From: Echinometra lucunter
Taxonomy: Eukaryota; Echinodermata; Echinoidea; Camarodonta; Echinometridae
DNA length: 64,000 nucleotides
Assembly (NCBI GenBank): GCA_029962745.1
Contig: CM057161.1
Location: 9,346,638-9,410,637, forward strand
Direction: 5' to 3'
Numbering within the stretch: the first letter of the stretch is position 1; each line of letters opens with the position of its first letter. Of this stretch, positions 46,591 to 58,446 are shown one piece after another. The position numbers and the translations under genes are program-made. The notes beneath the pieces were generated by a model. That model did no database searches and had not been told where the DNA came from. It saw only the letters and a program-made list of their open reading frames with translations.

Positions 46591-46675
46591 CCCCGAACCC
46601 GTTACATTCAGATAGACGGACGGATGGACGGACACTTCGATGGGACTGAACATAGTGACGGACGGTTGGACACAA

Positions 46676-47556
46676 GGAGCCGCTGTGGCTCAGTGGTAGA
46701 GCAGTAGTTTCGTAACCGGGAGTACCCGGGTTCGAAACCAAGTTAATGCGCTAATGCCCTTTGGTAAGGCCCCCATTCCACAGAATGGAGACCCTTGAAA
46801 GACCACTGAGAGACCAAAAATTGGCAAGATCTCTCAGCAGTCTCCAAGACCGGAGAAAAATTATGTCTCTGTGGAAGGGCTCTTAAAACCCTTTAAAGAT
46901 CATGGAAAGACTGAGAAGTAATTTTCCAGCAAAACTTCTCAGAGATCTCTGTGGGACCTTGAAGATCACCAAGCATTCACTGAAGGACCAAAAAGACTAT
47001 TGAAAGACCACTGAAAGATTATCTGATAGACTGACTGAGATCTTTGAGAGATCAATTAAAGATCTCTGAAAGACCGACCAAGATATCTGAAAGAACTCTG
47101 AGAGAACAACTGAGATTTCTGTCAGACCATTTTACACAAATTCTCTCAGAGACTGTTGAGAGGTCATTGTAAGACTAGTAAGACCCTTGAGCGCTCAGTG
47201 AGAGATCACTGAAAGACCACTGAAAGGCCATTTTCCTGAAAGGCCGCTGAAAGACCGTTTCAAAAAGTTTTAGAGACCACGGAGACCACGAAGACAACTG
47301 CAAGATCAGTCAGGAATCGTGAAAGACCTCGAAGATCATTGAAAGTTCATTGAAAGACCATTGAAAGATCAAGCAATTTTCATGGCCTTTCAGTGGTCTT
47401 TCAGCGGTCTTTCAGCGGTCTTGCTCTCTGTGGAATGGGGGTTTAAGGTATTAATCCTCATTACCAAGTCCTTCAGAGAGGACTTAGAGTCGTTGGTCCC
47501 CTGGTTGCTTACTAGCAGGTATGCACATGCTTTCTTAGCAGTCGGGTAAAATAACC
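46676..47556 (+). mobile_element. tRNA-derived SINE split by an inserted element
   Basis: The head has an A box TGGCTCAGTGG (46686-46696) and a degraded B box GGTTCGAAACC (46729-46739), then ATGCGCTAATGCCCTTTGG. The SINE body resumes after 47443 with AAGGTATTAATCCTCATTAC, GAGAGGACTTAGAGTCGTTGG and GCACATGCTTTCTTAGCAGTC. The insertion separates the two halves cleanly, so the SINE was present first. It is not a functional tRNA gene. Confidence 0.78.
46770..47443. mobile_element. 674-bp TIR element inside the SINE, interior of iterated GAAAGACCA words
   Basis: It begins CCCCCATTCCACAG and ends CTGTGGAATGGGGG(TT). TAAGG flanks both sides (46765-46769 and 47444-47448) as a probable 5-bp target duplication. 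The interior is a loose iteration of GAAAGACCACT-like words, inverted at the right end (AGTGGTCTTTCAGCGGTC). It has no coding capacity. The superfamily is not clear. Confidence 0.8.
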
Positions 47557-49003
47557 AACCATTTCACTATTTAACCAAAATATAACCTAAACTTGTTGGG
47601 GGAAATTAATCTATTAGGGACGTTCCTATCCATAATTTAGGGTACATAGAGTCCATGTGGGTTTTTTTTTTCTTCATATTTTCTAAAGGCCATAAACATG
47701 ATTTTTTAAAAAGACCATGAAAAGGCAAGTGTCAAAATAATTGTTAAATAGTACCGGTCGAATTATTTAAAATCCAGTTTGTGAAATATCAGCATGACTT
47801 ACAAAACTGTTAAAGGAAACAAAATTTTCTTGTCTAAAGTCATCAGGTGTTACAGATTATTTTTACATCTTTTAGAAAAAAAAAGTATTTTGCAGGTGTT
47901 TAGTATTCACTATCTTGCCGTTGATAAATCGCAATCACATACATGTGACAAAATGATTTGAGGGCTACACCCCCAAAGACTTTAAAGATTCTACTGTTCT
48001 ATAAAATGGTAAAAAGTGGGTTTATTGTTAACTAGTTTGACTTAAGATGTAAGAAAAAATATACCTGAAAGTTTCCCTAACAATAAGAATAATAATATTA
48101 GTGCCGTTTGTCATAATACAGACTTGCTTAAAAATACCTTTTGGACTGACCAGGTCATGAAAAAGTACTGTTTTAAATTCAGAAGTAGATTATATGTTTC
48201 TTCATAGCACAAGACGCAGCTACAACTTAATGCACCGCTTGTGGAAATAAGAAATCGCATTAGTTTCGAGTTTAGTCGAGTGAAATGTTTTCAGCACCTT
48301 AAACTATATGAAGACGACTGCAAATGACTTTAGCACTACTTTCGATAAAAAAAAAAAAAAAACACACACACACACACAGATTTGTCGTCGCCTGATTTCT
48401 GACAGTATTTGGTATCCATCCTTGTATTTTCCTCCTTTTTCAGAGAACTGCAATAATAAAATACTTCCACTACAGACATATTATTGGCTTACTGTGTAAT
48501 TAATGAGTTGTGTAATGTGTAATTGTGTAATGTGTAATGTGTAATTATAACATGTATAACATGTATAATGTGTAATTGTGTAATTGTATAATGTGTAATT
48601 TCCTTTGTTTATGCTTTGATCATGTTGATGGCACTGATTTTACTCAGGTCGTTTCGAGAATTGCAATTCACAAAATTTACCAAACTCATGAGTTGTGCTA
48701 TTGATTTGACAAAGAGAGTGGTGGTTGCAGAATGCATGCTTTTACATAATATCATGACTAGATATAGACCAGACGGTGTGAGTCAATAAAAACGAAAAAC
48801 CTGTTCAAGCCCTTATGTCTCAAAACAAAACAGAATTGCTGGAATAATATTTCTATGTTGCTGAAATGGTTGAGAACGTCATCTTTAATTTGTACAATGC
48901 TCAACCAAATGGGATCGTGAATAACTGAGCACTGGCCAATTTTTAAAGGCATTGTCAAAATCGCCTTTGCCACAATTTTGGATGATTGGTGTTCATGACC
49001 ATG
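47557..49003. other. Intergenic DNA, no gene seen
   Basis: A+T-rich. It includes a poly-A/CA run near 48350 and a TGTGTAAT-type minisatellite at about 48496-48600. Nothing else is recognised. Confidence 0.6.
48496..48600 (+). repeat. TGTGTAAT-type minisatellite
   Basis: Irregular repeats of GTGTAATT, GTGTAATGT and ATGTATAAC for about 100 bp. Confidence 0.85.
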
Positions 49004-49974
49004 AGTTACTTTCATGATGTGTGAGTACAGGGAATGGGGTCAATTCAGCGAACTTGGGGGTGACCATCCATTTCATTTAAAACTTTAACACGGGCAAATT
49101 TGACATGAATCGGGAACAGTGCTACTGTTCAGCTTTCTGTGATCATTTCATTGATCAAGATAGGCTATCCGGGATGTGTTGATGAAATCAATATTCACGG
49201 ATTGCAATGATATTTGTGGTTGAGTCCTGTTTTACATCAAAACATGTATATGTGTACATATTATGAAATACTATACATAATAAAGAATTACTCTGTATTT
49301 GTCTACTCACATTTGCACATTTGCATATTTGCACATGGAATGTACCACAACACCTAAGTATATAACAGTACATGTAGTTTGCATTGAAATAAAAGTTTAT
49401 CTGCTTACAACAGTGAGAAAAGAACATTTTACGCTGACACTACCGAAGAAAGAGCACAGAAGATTCAAACAGTGTAATGGCTTTTGAGGCATATCATATT
49501 TCTTTTATCACATTATTTCAAAGACTGTTGTTTTTTCATTGTTTTAGGGACATGAAGATACATTGGCAAATTGCGGTAAAGCATATTCTGCTAGAGGCCG
49601 AGGTCTACCAAATTTTACATCAACAAATGTATATCTGCACAAATAATATCTGCACGAATTATATACTATGCATAATACAGATGTCTTTCCCCTTAGAATA
49701 CCTAATAAAGGCATGATCAAAATCAGACGGGCTGACCAAGCGTCAAGGATCGGACGTGAAACCGTTCTCGAAGTTAAATTGGAAGTCCAGATGAGATGAT
49801 TTAATATTGTCAGTTAATTGAAAGGCATTAAAAGTATATTTCTGATACCTACACTCCTGTGTAATTCAAAAGTGCATATGCAATGTCATAACCATAAACA
49901 CTATAATGATTTCAGTGGTATCTATCTCCCGTAAACATATGACATCATTTTTAAGATTGGGGTGGAGCCATCTA
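49004..49974 (+). repeat. Local segmental duplication, copy 1
   Basis: Matches 52079-53580 in the same order. Shared words include TTACTTT-ATGATGTG, GGGAATGGGG-CAATTCA, GACCATCCATTTCATT, AATCGGGAACAG, ATTCAAACAGTG, CATATCATATTTCTTTTAT, GAGGTCTACCAAATTTTACA and ATCTATCTCCCGTAAAC. Copies differ by many substitutions and small indels. Confidence 0.85.
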
Positions 49975-50149
49975 CAGTGTGTTCCTTAAAAAGGTAACCG
50001 AAGTTCAAAGGTCAACTATATCAAGAATACACAATTCATTTTTGTAAATTGTACACAGGAATAAGAATTAACTCTTCAGCTTTAATTTGACACCTTCCTT
50101 GCATCAACTTTGTCAAGGGTCACAATAGGCTCCTTTGAAGGTGAAGGGT

Positions 50150-50485
50150 ACAAAACCAGGCCGTGGGATGTCCGTACAGAGACTGCCCGGAGATTGTACG
50201 GTAATCGTGCAATCTCTGCAGCCTTCCCACGGAAATCGTACGGAGCCAGTGCAGAGGATGCGCGGTGACCGTACAGCCGCGCGGGAATTGCACGATGCTG
50301 CCTACGATATACGGGCTACGGGCTTACGATTTTTTCAGATTTGTATAACTCCTCGCGATACAAAATCGTAGAGGCTACGGAGCCCATGAATCCGTACGGA
50401 AATCTTACGGTCGTCGCCTGCCTCTGCACGGAGGCCGCACGGATAGGGGCTTACGGGCAGGATACGGGCTCCGTACGCTAATCGT
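50150..50485. repeat. GC-rich insert of iterated CGTACGG-like words
   Basis: The word CGTACGG and variants (TTACGGG, CGTACAG, ATCGTACGG, CCGCACGG) recur in both orientations over ~335 bp. It is much richer in GC and CpG than the surrounding transposon. The ends (near AGGCCGTGGGATG and CTAATCGTAAGCC) may be a weak inverted pair. It lies between the mariner left end and its coding region. Confidence 0.7.
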
Positions 50486-50889
50486 AAGCCAAATGTAAAC
50501 TAGGTATCATTCATTATTTTTTAACAGAAAATCCCATTTCAATAAAATGCTATCCCTAGCCGCCTCCTAATGGTATGTAACATAACCAGTGTCTAGCTGC
50601 AATCTCTGGTGTGCACATCCCTTCCCACATTCTTCTGAATGAATGAAACTGAGAGATGAATGGCATTCATTGCTTCATTGCCACGTAACAAAGTAACTGT
50701 CCAGCTGCAATGTCAGGTAGGTAAGCATAAGCCCAACATTCTTCCGAATGAATTGCATTCTCTTGTAACAGGGTATTGGTCTGGCAGAAAGATCAGGTTA
50801 GTACAAATCGAGTAGTTGCAAGGGGTCAATTGGGATGAATGCAGTCTTGAATGTGACAGACAACAGCAAATGACATGTGATCATGGTGC

Positions 50890-51770
50890 AACTTACAGTT
50901 CAGCGAAGGACATTTGTGGTGACATTTCACCGTACCGGTAGCATAATGGAGACAAGGGAAGCACTCTGTTTGTGGTTCCCAGACAGAGATCTTCCATCCA
51001 GGAAGACTTTATGGGCAAATGTGCGCGAATAATAACAACATGGAACAAGCCTTAACAGATATAACCACAACTGCACGCTGTAGTGGTTTAGGGATAAGAC
51101 CAACAACTTTCCATCGCATTGCGCTATTTGATCCAACATGTACCTCTACAAAGTGCAAGTGCTTCAACAACTGCTGTCGTAGAGTGCAGCTGCAGGACGT
51201 CCACCAGAGTTCCGTTATGACTTTAACATTAGCAGACAGAAGTGGAACGTGTGGGTTGGCCTTCGGGTGATGGCCAAATATTTTGGGGCCATTGTTCTTC
51301 AATAGAAACGCGAATGGGGGCATGTACTTAAACATGATCAAAGAAGACAGTGTGCCCCAGCTGGAGGAAAACTTTGAAAGACAGGATCGAGGATCCGATT
51401 GTTCCAGCAACTTTGGTGGATGCAAAATGGTGCTCCAGCTCACAGTCTTCGCGCTGTCCGTAAGAGACTGGTAGAGCTATTCGGTCAACGCATAATCGCC
51501 CTCAATCATGAGGTAGAATGGCCTCCACGATCCCTCGACTTGACACCCGGTGACCTTTTCCCCTGGGGATACCTTATAAGCAAGGTGTGCACATCTCCAT
51601 CACGTAATTTGAATGACTTGCACGCGCGCATTCGGCGTGAGATCGATGTCTTTCATCATGATCCAGAAATGGTCAGAAGAGCAGTACAAGACATGCACCT
51701 TCGTTCACGGCTGTGTGTCGACAGGGGAGGTGGACACGTCGAAGGTTGGTGCATAAAAGGTAAGAGCTGA
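50890..51770 (+). pseudogene. Broken mariner/Tc1-type DDE transposase
   Basis: Fragments in three frames are collinear with transposases of this group. An N-terminal part reads RRTFVVTFHRTGSIMETREA, then FPDRDLPSRKTLWANVREY, from a helix-turn-helix region. A middle part has SGLGIRPTTFHRI and, later, GPLFFNRNANG-MYLNMI. The C-terminal part is open at 51399-51770 with WMQNGAPAHSLRAVRKRLVE, then WPPRSLDLTPGDLFPWGYL and a long tail. The D of the SLDLTP motif is one catalytic residue. Stops and frameshifts separate the parts, and sequence between the DNA-binding and catalytic regions is missing. Confidence 0.88.
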
Positions 51771-52078
51771 ATGATATCAGTTATATTCTTTAGATTTCAA
51801 ACAGAAAATTAGCTACCATTATTATTTTTTGCATTGATTATCCAAATTTCTGATTTTCCAAAAACTTGGAAAAATGGATTGTGTACCTATCACCTTCAAG
51901 AGCGTCTAACTCAGTGATCCGTTGTAGTGATGATATGCACGCAAGATGTCAAATGAAAGGCAGAGAATTACCCTCTTCTCCCAAACTGAACTTTACTTCA
52001 GTTAGTTTTTTTAAGGAACACCTTGTAGTAAATCGAGAATGTCTTGTTGAATTAGTCAAACTTTGAGATAAAAGCGCA

Positions 52079-53580
52079 GGTTACTTTGATGATGTGCGAA
52101 TGCATGCAAAGGGAATGGGGGCAATTCAAACAAACTTTGGGTCGACCATCCATTTCATTCAAAGCTTTGATACAGGCAAATGTGACATAAATCGGGAACA
52201 GCGTTGCCGTTCAGCTTTCCCTGGTCATATTTCATTGATGCCGTGGGGCACAGGTTTTCCTCTGTAAGGGGATAAGAGAATGTTGGTTTTGTTTCCGGCC
52301 TCGCAAGAATTATTGCGTATGGATAAGCTCTCGAGAAGTTGAGTGTTAAAAGATCCCCCACAGCAACATTCCTTAAACTAATTATTTTTTCGACAGCATT
52401 CCTTAGTTGCATTCTAAAAGAAGTTGTGTTTTGCTATTATACAAACCACCGGCGTAAATCTGTTTTGAGGAGTGGCGGGATGATCGACTTTTTTGCCGAA
52501 ATTTATGGCGTGAACTCACCCTTAAGTATATATTCACACATCCTTACTCAGCCGCGCAGACCCCCACACACATATAATTCTTTTATTTTGCGAGCGAGCG
52601 AAAAAATACTCTTTTTTTTTGTTTGTTTGTTTTTAAGACCATTTCAAACGAAAATTCCACTATATGACCGTCGTTTATGAAATTCTAATGAAAAAATTCA
52701 CCAACTGATTAATTACAATATGATCTTTCCTTAAAATGAGGGGAATATTTGTATACTCCATCCCCTCTCTCGAAAAAGTTGAGGATATCCCCCATCCTAA
52801 ATTCTAAACCTAGCGCTTTTGAAATGTAAAGAAGTGTGTAGGCTATAAAGGGGAGAAATGTGCTTGTTCGGGGGATGGGGTAGGGCTGTATGCTGGTAGT
52901 AAGCATTTGAGGTACATGGGCCCCCATACAGGTTTGATGTGGGCCCCCGAGAGTGTCCCCCCCCCCCCCCCCCCGGATCCTTCCGACGCGCATGGACAGG
53001 ATATTTGGGTGATCTTGATTAAATCTATCATGCAGTACTCGTAACAATATTTGCGGTTTCCTGTTTGTTGAATCACATTGCACACTTGCACATGCAATTA
53101 CCAGAAGTACATTATAGTAGTTTGGGTTGAAATAAAAGGTTATCTGCTTGCAAATGTGAGAAAAGAAAATTTCACTCTGAGACTACAAAAAAGGGCACAA
53201 AAGATTCAAACAGTGGTATGGCTTTTCAAGCATATCATATTTCTTTTATTACATTATTTCAAAGACTGTTGTTTTAGGGACACATATTGGTAAATTGCAT
53301 TACAGCATATTTGTCACAAGGCTGAGGCTGAGGTCTACCAAATTTTACATCAACACATGTATACCTGCACAAATAATGAAATACTTTAATCAATACAGAA
53401 CTACTCTCTGTATTTTCTCTAAGAATACCTAACAAAGGCATTAAAAGAGAAAAATAATGATACTGTTTAACACATGTACTCCTGTGTAATGTCATAACCA
53501 TCAACACTATTTCAATGCTATCTATCTCCCGTAAACTTATGACATTATTTTCACCTTTGGGTCGATGCCATTTATAGCCA
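52079..53580 (+). repeat. Local segmental duplication, copy 2 (interrupted)
   Basis: Counterpart of 49004-49974 with the same word order. It is longer because at least one MITE (52447 onward) and poly-C sequence entered it. The two copies flank the mariner element. Confidence 0.8.
52447..52797. mobile_element. Second copy of the GGCGTAAATC hAT-type MITE family, reversed, right end decayed
   Basis: It begins CACCGGCGTAAATC. GAGGAGTGG, CTTAAGTATA, CAGACCCCC and TTTATTTTGCGAGCG appear in the same order as in the reverse complement of the element at 44867. GATATCCCCCATCC near 52785 matches that element's other end, but the outermost terminal repeat is no longer recognisable. Confidence 0.72.
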
Positions 53581-54367
53581 GACTTTAATAAATCAATTGC
53601 AGAAGGTACCAATGAGGCAGATAATCTTGTGCTTGCCCAACAAAGCAACATTTCCTTACTGCTACTCACTGAGAATGAGTTGGCTAAGTTGTTGTAATAA
53701 ATGGTTCTGAAGAGAAGAAACTTGGAACTTCAATACGTGCATTTTCTCATTTATCACCCACATGCCTAAAGATCAGAGTAAAACAGCATTTCCATTTTAT
53801 AACAATTTTTTTCCACTTCTTTCAAACTAGGAGATCAATGTCTGCTTTTTCCCCAAATTTCAATATAATTACATATTTTCTGTGACAACATCTCTTTTGA
53901 TGAAATTAAATGAGATTTATCTTAAGTTTCATTTCAGTGAATTCTCTCATGCCTATACCCAAAGCTATGGTACAGTGTAACCTGCAATAACTGACGGAGA
54001 AATAATAAATAATTTTTGTGGTGATACTGCTTAAAAGAGGATCATCCAATACTGACCCTAGATTTTTTTTTTTTTAATTAAAAAAAAAAAGGATTTCTAA
54101 ATATCAAAATGCTGCAATGTAAAACTTATTTGCTTTGACAAATTGCTCACGGGCATTTATTCCAGTCTTGTATATTCCCCATGCTAAAATAACACTGTTA
54201 GCCTTCGTATTGCTGTTACATCAGGATAATGGCAAATGTATAATAAGTATTAATAATCAACACAAGGAGAGGTAGTGGACTCATATGAGCCTCAAGAGTG
54301 CCGACAATGACAACTATAAAAAAATTACTATGTTTAATATATTTCATTTCAGGGTAACACACTTTCC

Positions 54368-54561
54368 TTAGGCCGCTTGCTTATCAAAAGTCTCGTCTTT
54401 GATCGTCTTCTCTGCAACCGTTCTTTAACATCGGCTTTCCCGATCCCCTGTTGTTTTGTCTATGGAGAATTGGGAGGACTGGACGGGAAAAGACGCTGAG
54501 CAAGAAAGACGCTAAAAGCCGCGTTCCAAATTGGCTCTGACTTTTGATAAGGTGCCTTAGA
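54368..54561. mobile_element. MITE family 'CTTATCAAAAGTC', copy 1
   Basis: TTAGGCCGCTTGCTTATCAAAAGTC-type left end pairs with GACTTTTGATAAGGTGCCTTA. The interior (GTCTTTGATCGTCTTCTC, CCGTTCTTT, CCCCTGTTGTTTTGTCTA) is shared with the copy at 59692. Inner inverted words such as AAGACGCT/AGCGTCTT variants make it palindromic. Confidence 0.85.
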
Positions 54562-55407
54562 CCCTAGCCCAAGGCACTAGTATCTCAGGCATAGGGTTTA
54601 ATGTGTTAAAGACAACATTTTTTTCTGTCTTTGCCACTTTGTACAGGCCTGTTAAATACTTCATCCGAGGCCACTATAAATCCAAAAATGTAAGTCTTTT
54701 CCAGCATGAATTGAAATTCATATTTCAGAATAAGTACATTACTTTTACGGCAATCATTTCTGCCAAACAGGAGATAGGATCCACCTATATTAGATGCTGA
54801 ACACAGAATGATGAATTAGACATTTATTGTACTTAGTATCCAATTTGTGCAATACTATGGCAATGATCAAATAAATAGTTGTATGAATGAATATAGTAGA
54901 CATCTTGTCAGAAATCACCATGTACTTTAATCAGATAAATGCATCCCTCAAAATTTTCTTTGTGGATAATGGTATGTCTTTTCCCTGGCATACCACCCCA
55001 AAACGATTAATTACCTTGAAGAATTTCCCTACCCCCGCCCCCTCCAACCCAACCCCCCCCCCCTCCATTTTCCCTGCAACTGCCCCGAACAAACCACTTG
55101 ACAAGTCTGACATCATTTCACACACAAAATACTGCTGTAGTAAAAAAATTCTTGAAAGAAAGAGACTGGTTCATACTGTGAATAATTAACTAGAAACATG
55201 ACAAGCACTTGGCTAATACATCTCAGCGTTCCTTGACCTTGTCTTTTTCATAATGCACAGATTAAACCTAATACTTTACTACACCAAAGCTGAGTAATAC
55301 CTTCATTTTCAACCCGTTGCCTACAGAAGTGGGGTATACACGGTTCCGTAAACTTCATTCGTACACAGGAGCCGTATATAGTCGGTTCCCAAAGAACGGT
55401 TACATTG

Positions 55408-55781
55408 CAGAGACTCCAACCCTAAGCACCTCTCAAGCGGAGAGATTCTCCTGCCGAGACCCCCTAGCAAACGGGAGAATCTAAATCAATGTGCGCGTAG
55501 CCCACATCACCAGCGCAAAGCATGAAATTCCTTGCGGCCGCAGGCCACTTTTAGGGTTATAGAAGCTCTCTAGTGCTATCTTAGGCTTACTTTTGAACAT
55601 AAATGAGGCAAAATCCAATGATTCAGATTCATTTTTTTCAAAAAGGTGGTTGGGCGGGAGAAAAAAGGAGAAACAGCTAGGGCGGGAGAAATTCAAACTC
55701 AAGCGGGAGAGCGAGAGATTTTGTGAAAAAGGACTCAAAGCGGGAGATCTCCTGCCGAAAACGGGAGAGTTGGAGTCTCTG
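55408..55781. mobile_element. 374-bp TIR element with iterated GCGGGAGA words
   Basis: It begins CAGAGACTCCAACCC and ends GAGTTGGAGTCTCTG, with ACATTG directly outside both ends. The interior repeats GCGGGAGA (about six times in the right half) and its complement TCTCCTGCCG. The target duplication is 6 bp as read, or longer with a mismatch. It has no coding capacity. Confidence 0.82.
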
Positions 55782-58401
55782 ACATTGATCCATTTCAATG
55801 CTTAAATACACTTTTTTACATAGTTTTTATGTAATTTGTATGGTACCATAAGAAAGCTTATTAAATCAACTACACATTCCGGGAAGTAACTTGTTATTTA
55901 CCTTTCATTTCCTTCTTTTTTTGAAGCATTTTAAGCAAACCTATCACTCTTTTAATCAAAAAGATTTGTTTACGGCAGGATCATACAGGATCGGCGAAGA
56001 GTTTACAGATTTTCAGTTTTGCAGATCCACTTACTACTTACATTCATTTTAAGCGCACTGAAACTACTAGGAACAGCGCACGGCCGGACAGTCTTGAGTA
56101 ATCAAGCTGCTCACAAATTTGTACATGGAACAACAAAACAATGGAGCTTTCACACTTCGAATTAATCTTGTTTGAGGGGAATGTTAGTACCTAACAATGC
56201 TTACATAAATTAATTAAATTCCTGTGAATGAGTATGCAAAGCTGCATGTTTCACCCTGATGTAATTGCTACTAGTTATCAAGTATGAAAATATTTATCAA
56301 TAAATGTCCTATACATAAAGAGTACTTGAGACATTGAGACTGCCACCTATTTTCTGAGGTGATCATAATTAATCTTAAAAATGGTACATAACATAATGTA
56401 TTGAAGGTGCTTTCAGTCAAAGCTTTTGAGCATTTGACTTAGTATACATTGAAAACACAAGATATTCATTTTAACATGAAAAAAAGATGCATATACCCAA
56501 GAGCATGTGACATGTGCGCGTGCTAAAGAGTTATGAGATGCGCAAGCCTGTGTGTTGAGCATACAATTTTGAGAATTAAGAACCATGAGTTACTGAAATA
56601 TTGCACAGTCATCTGGGTCGTTCTTTGTTGTTGGCTCAAAGCCGTTCACACATATGGCTATTTCATCGAACTTTTACACTGCATCAGCAACATTAAAGAC
56701 AGATGCATATCATTTCAGTTCAAGTCATATTTCCTTTATAAGTTTAGGACTGCATCATCCAATTTCCAAATTTTACACAGCTTAAGCAAAAATATGTATT
56801 TCTCTCTTTGAAATAACAACAAAAAAGCTCAATAAAAAAAAAACCAGTGCCTCCTTAGTCTCTACTGCAAAGGTGGGATATACATGTACATGTAATGTCT
56901 TAGGAGGATCCTCCACTATTAACCCATAGAGGTACAGTGTCTCCTTTCTGAGACGCTTTTGCAGTATCTGTTGGTCCAGAATGCTGGGCATTACACATTA
57001 TACATGAGCAGAAAGAGAAAAATTCACTGAAAAATTTGGGTCCATTTCCAGAACAGTATAGTGTGGCATTCTTAAATTAGAGCAATTTAATTGTAACTAA
57101 TCATTACACTTCCTAAATTGGCAACGCAGTAAATATTATATAATCCCTCTTTCCGTGTTCAAATTGGCAATTTTTTATTCAATTTTACAATTATGATTCA
57201 TTTTGGTTCATGTTGTATCCATATTTCTTTTTTTCAAGCTATGTAAACGTGGAAAAAAATTATTTGTATTGCCAATTTGAGGATTGAAGATGATTAATTT
57301 GGACCTCAAGAAAGCTCTGTACTGCTATGGGTTAATAGTATTTGTTTGTCTCTTGACAAGGGAGTGATTAACATATGACTTTCATATCTAGTAGCTGTGC
57401 TATGTAAATTTATCTAATCATTATTATCATCAGTCACTTATTTCAACATGTTGTGAGTTTGACCTAAGCCAGTGAAAAATGAATACTTGTTTAAAACATG
57501 TCATACTCTGTGCCACGCACATACATGTAGTAGTAGTTATTATCATTCAGTCAGTTGCTTGAAAGTACAGGCAATACTTTACTCACTTTACTTCACTTTA
57601 CATGTAAGAATTTCACAGTGAACTTTGTATTAAAAAAACCCAAAACCTGAACATAACAATTCACACTAACATGTAATGCAGCAGCCTTGGGGAAGAACAA
57701 GAAAATTTATTTACTTGGGATTCTAAGCTACATTTGGACACTATGAGACTGAAATGTACATTTCAGTTCCAAAACAAAATGAACAATGTTGATAGCCTAA
57801 AAAGAGAGGCGTACTTGCATGTGTCTTAGGCCTGCACCCTACGACTCCCACACGGAGCTTAAGAAAGCATTTTCATCTAAAATCCATCTTTTTCAAGTTC
57901 TGGGAGCATGAATGATATGCATCCTCCAATGCAGCCTGACCTAGTCCCTTCATGGTCAAATATGAAACAATTTAACTTTGAAGCCATGTAACTGCTTGAA
58001 ACTTGATATCCTCGTTGAGTACAGGTCCATGTATGTATGCTCAATACCTCATATGACATTATCCTGAAATTCGCTTCAGCTATCCTATTTCAAACATCTA
58101 ATTCTCTTTTCACATAGCATGCATTTCTGCAGGGTTTAGTCCAAGTTGACTTCACATATTTTCTACAGGTTCATAAAAATGTGGTCTTTCAGAACCACAG
58201 GATGACTTCACAAATCCTTGGTCAAGCCAGATACTTCTGTCTCTGCCATCAAACATGACAAATCAAGTTAACTTAACCTTGATTCAAGTGGTCTTCGAAG
58301 ACCACAGGAATACTTCAGAAGTCTTTGGGCAACTCAGATGGGTCCCAGTTCTGTTTGTCCAAGCCATTGGATGTGACAAGGAAGAGGTTTCTCAGATTGT
58401 T

Positions 58402-58446
58402 TTAGAGAATCTCAAGGTCAACATGCCGTACCTCTGGATTGGTTGC
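58402..58446 (-). CDS. SLC30A9: SLC30A9 last exon (C-terminus and stop)
   Basis: 45 nt: ATNPEVRHVDLEIL and TAA, phase 0. The acceptor on the - strand is TCTCACAG. The PEVRHVDLEIL end is the family's invariant C-terminus, which fixes the stop. Confidence 0.96.
   Translation of the reverse strand, partial: ATNPEVRHVDLEIL

Larger units (their letters stand above)
41922..46675. other. Intergenic DNA downstream of the receptor
   Basis: It contains a long poly-T (about 42950-42990) and one hAT-type MITE (44867-45271). No open frame has a recognisable domain. From about 46076 onward the sequence becomes a degenerate CCAACCGA-like tract that leads to the SINE. Confidence 0.65.
49977..52025 (+). mobile_element. 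Decayed Tc1/mariner-superfamily element with TIRs and TA target duplication
   Basis: 2,049 bp. The left end CAGTGTGTTCCTTAAAAA and the right end TTTTTTTAAGGAACACCTTG are inverted repeats; similarity continues for ~35-40 bp with a few gaps. TA lies directly outside both (49975-49976 and 52026-52027). Inside is a broken transposase (about 50890-51770) and a GC-rich insertion (about 50150-50485). TIRs, TA duplication and the transposase sequence all agree on the superfamily. It cannot be autonomous. Confidence 0.9.
53581..58401. other. Intergenic DNA and likely 3' UTR of SLC30A9
   Basis: It contains TIR elements at 54368 and 55408 and no other recognisable gene. The part next to 58401 should include the SLC30A9 3' untranslated region on the - strand. 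A - strand AATAAA lies at 57711-57706, but I cannot tell if it is used. Confidence 0.6.

Noticed and set aside
46679..46750. Functional tRNA gene
   Set aside because: B box is mutated (GGTTCGAAACC) and SINE sequence follows directly.
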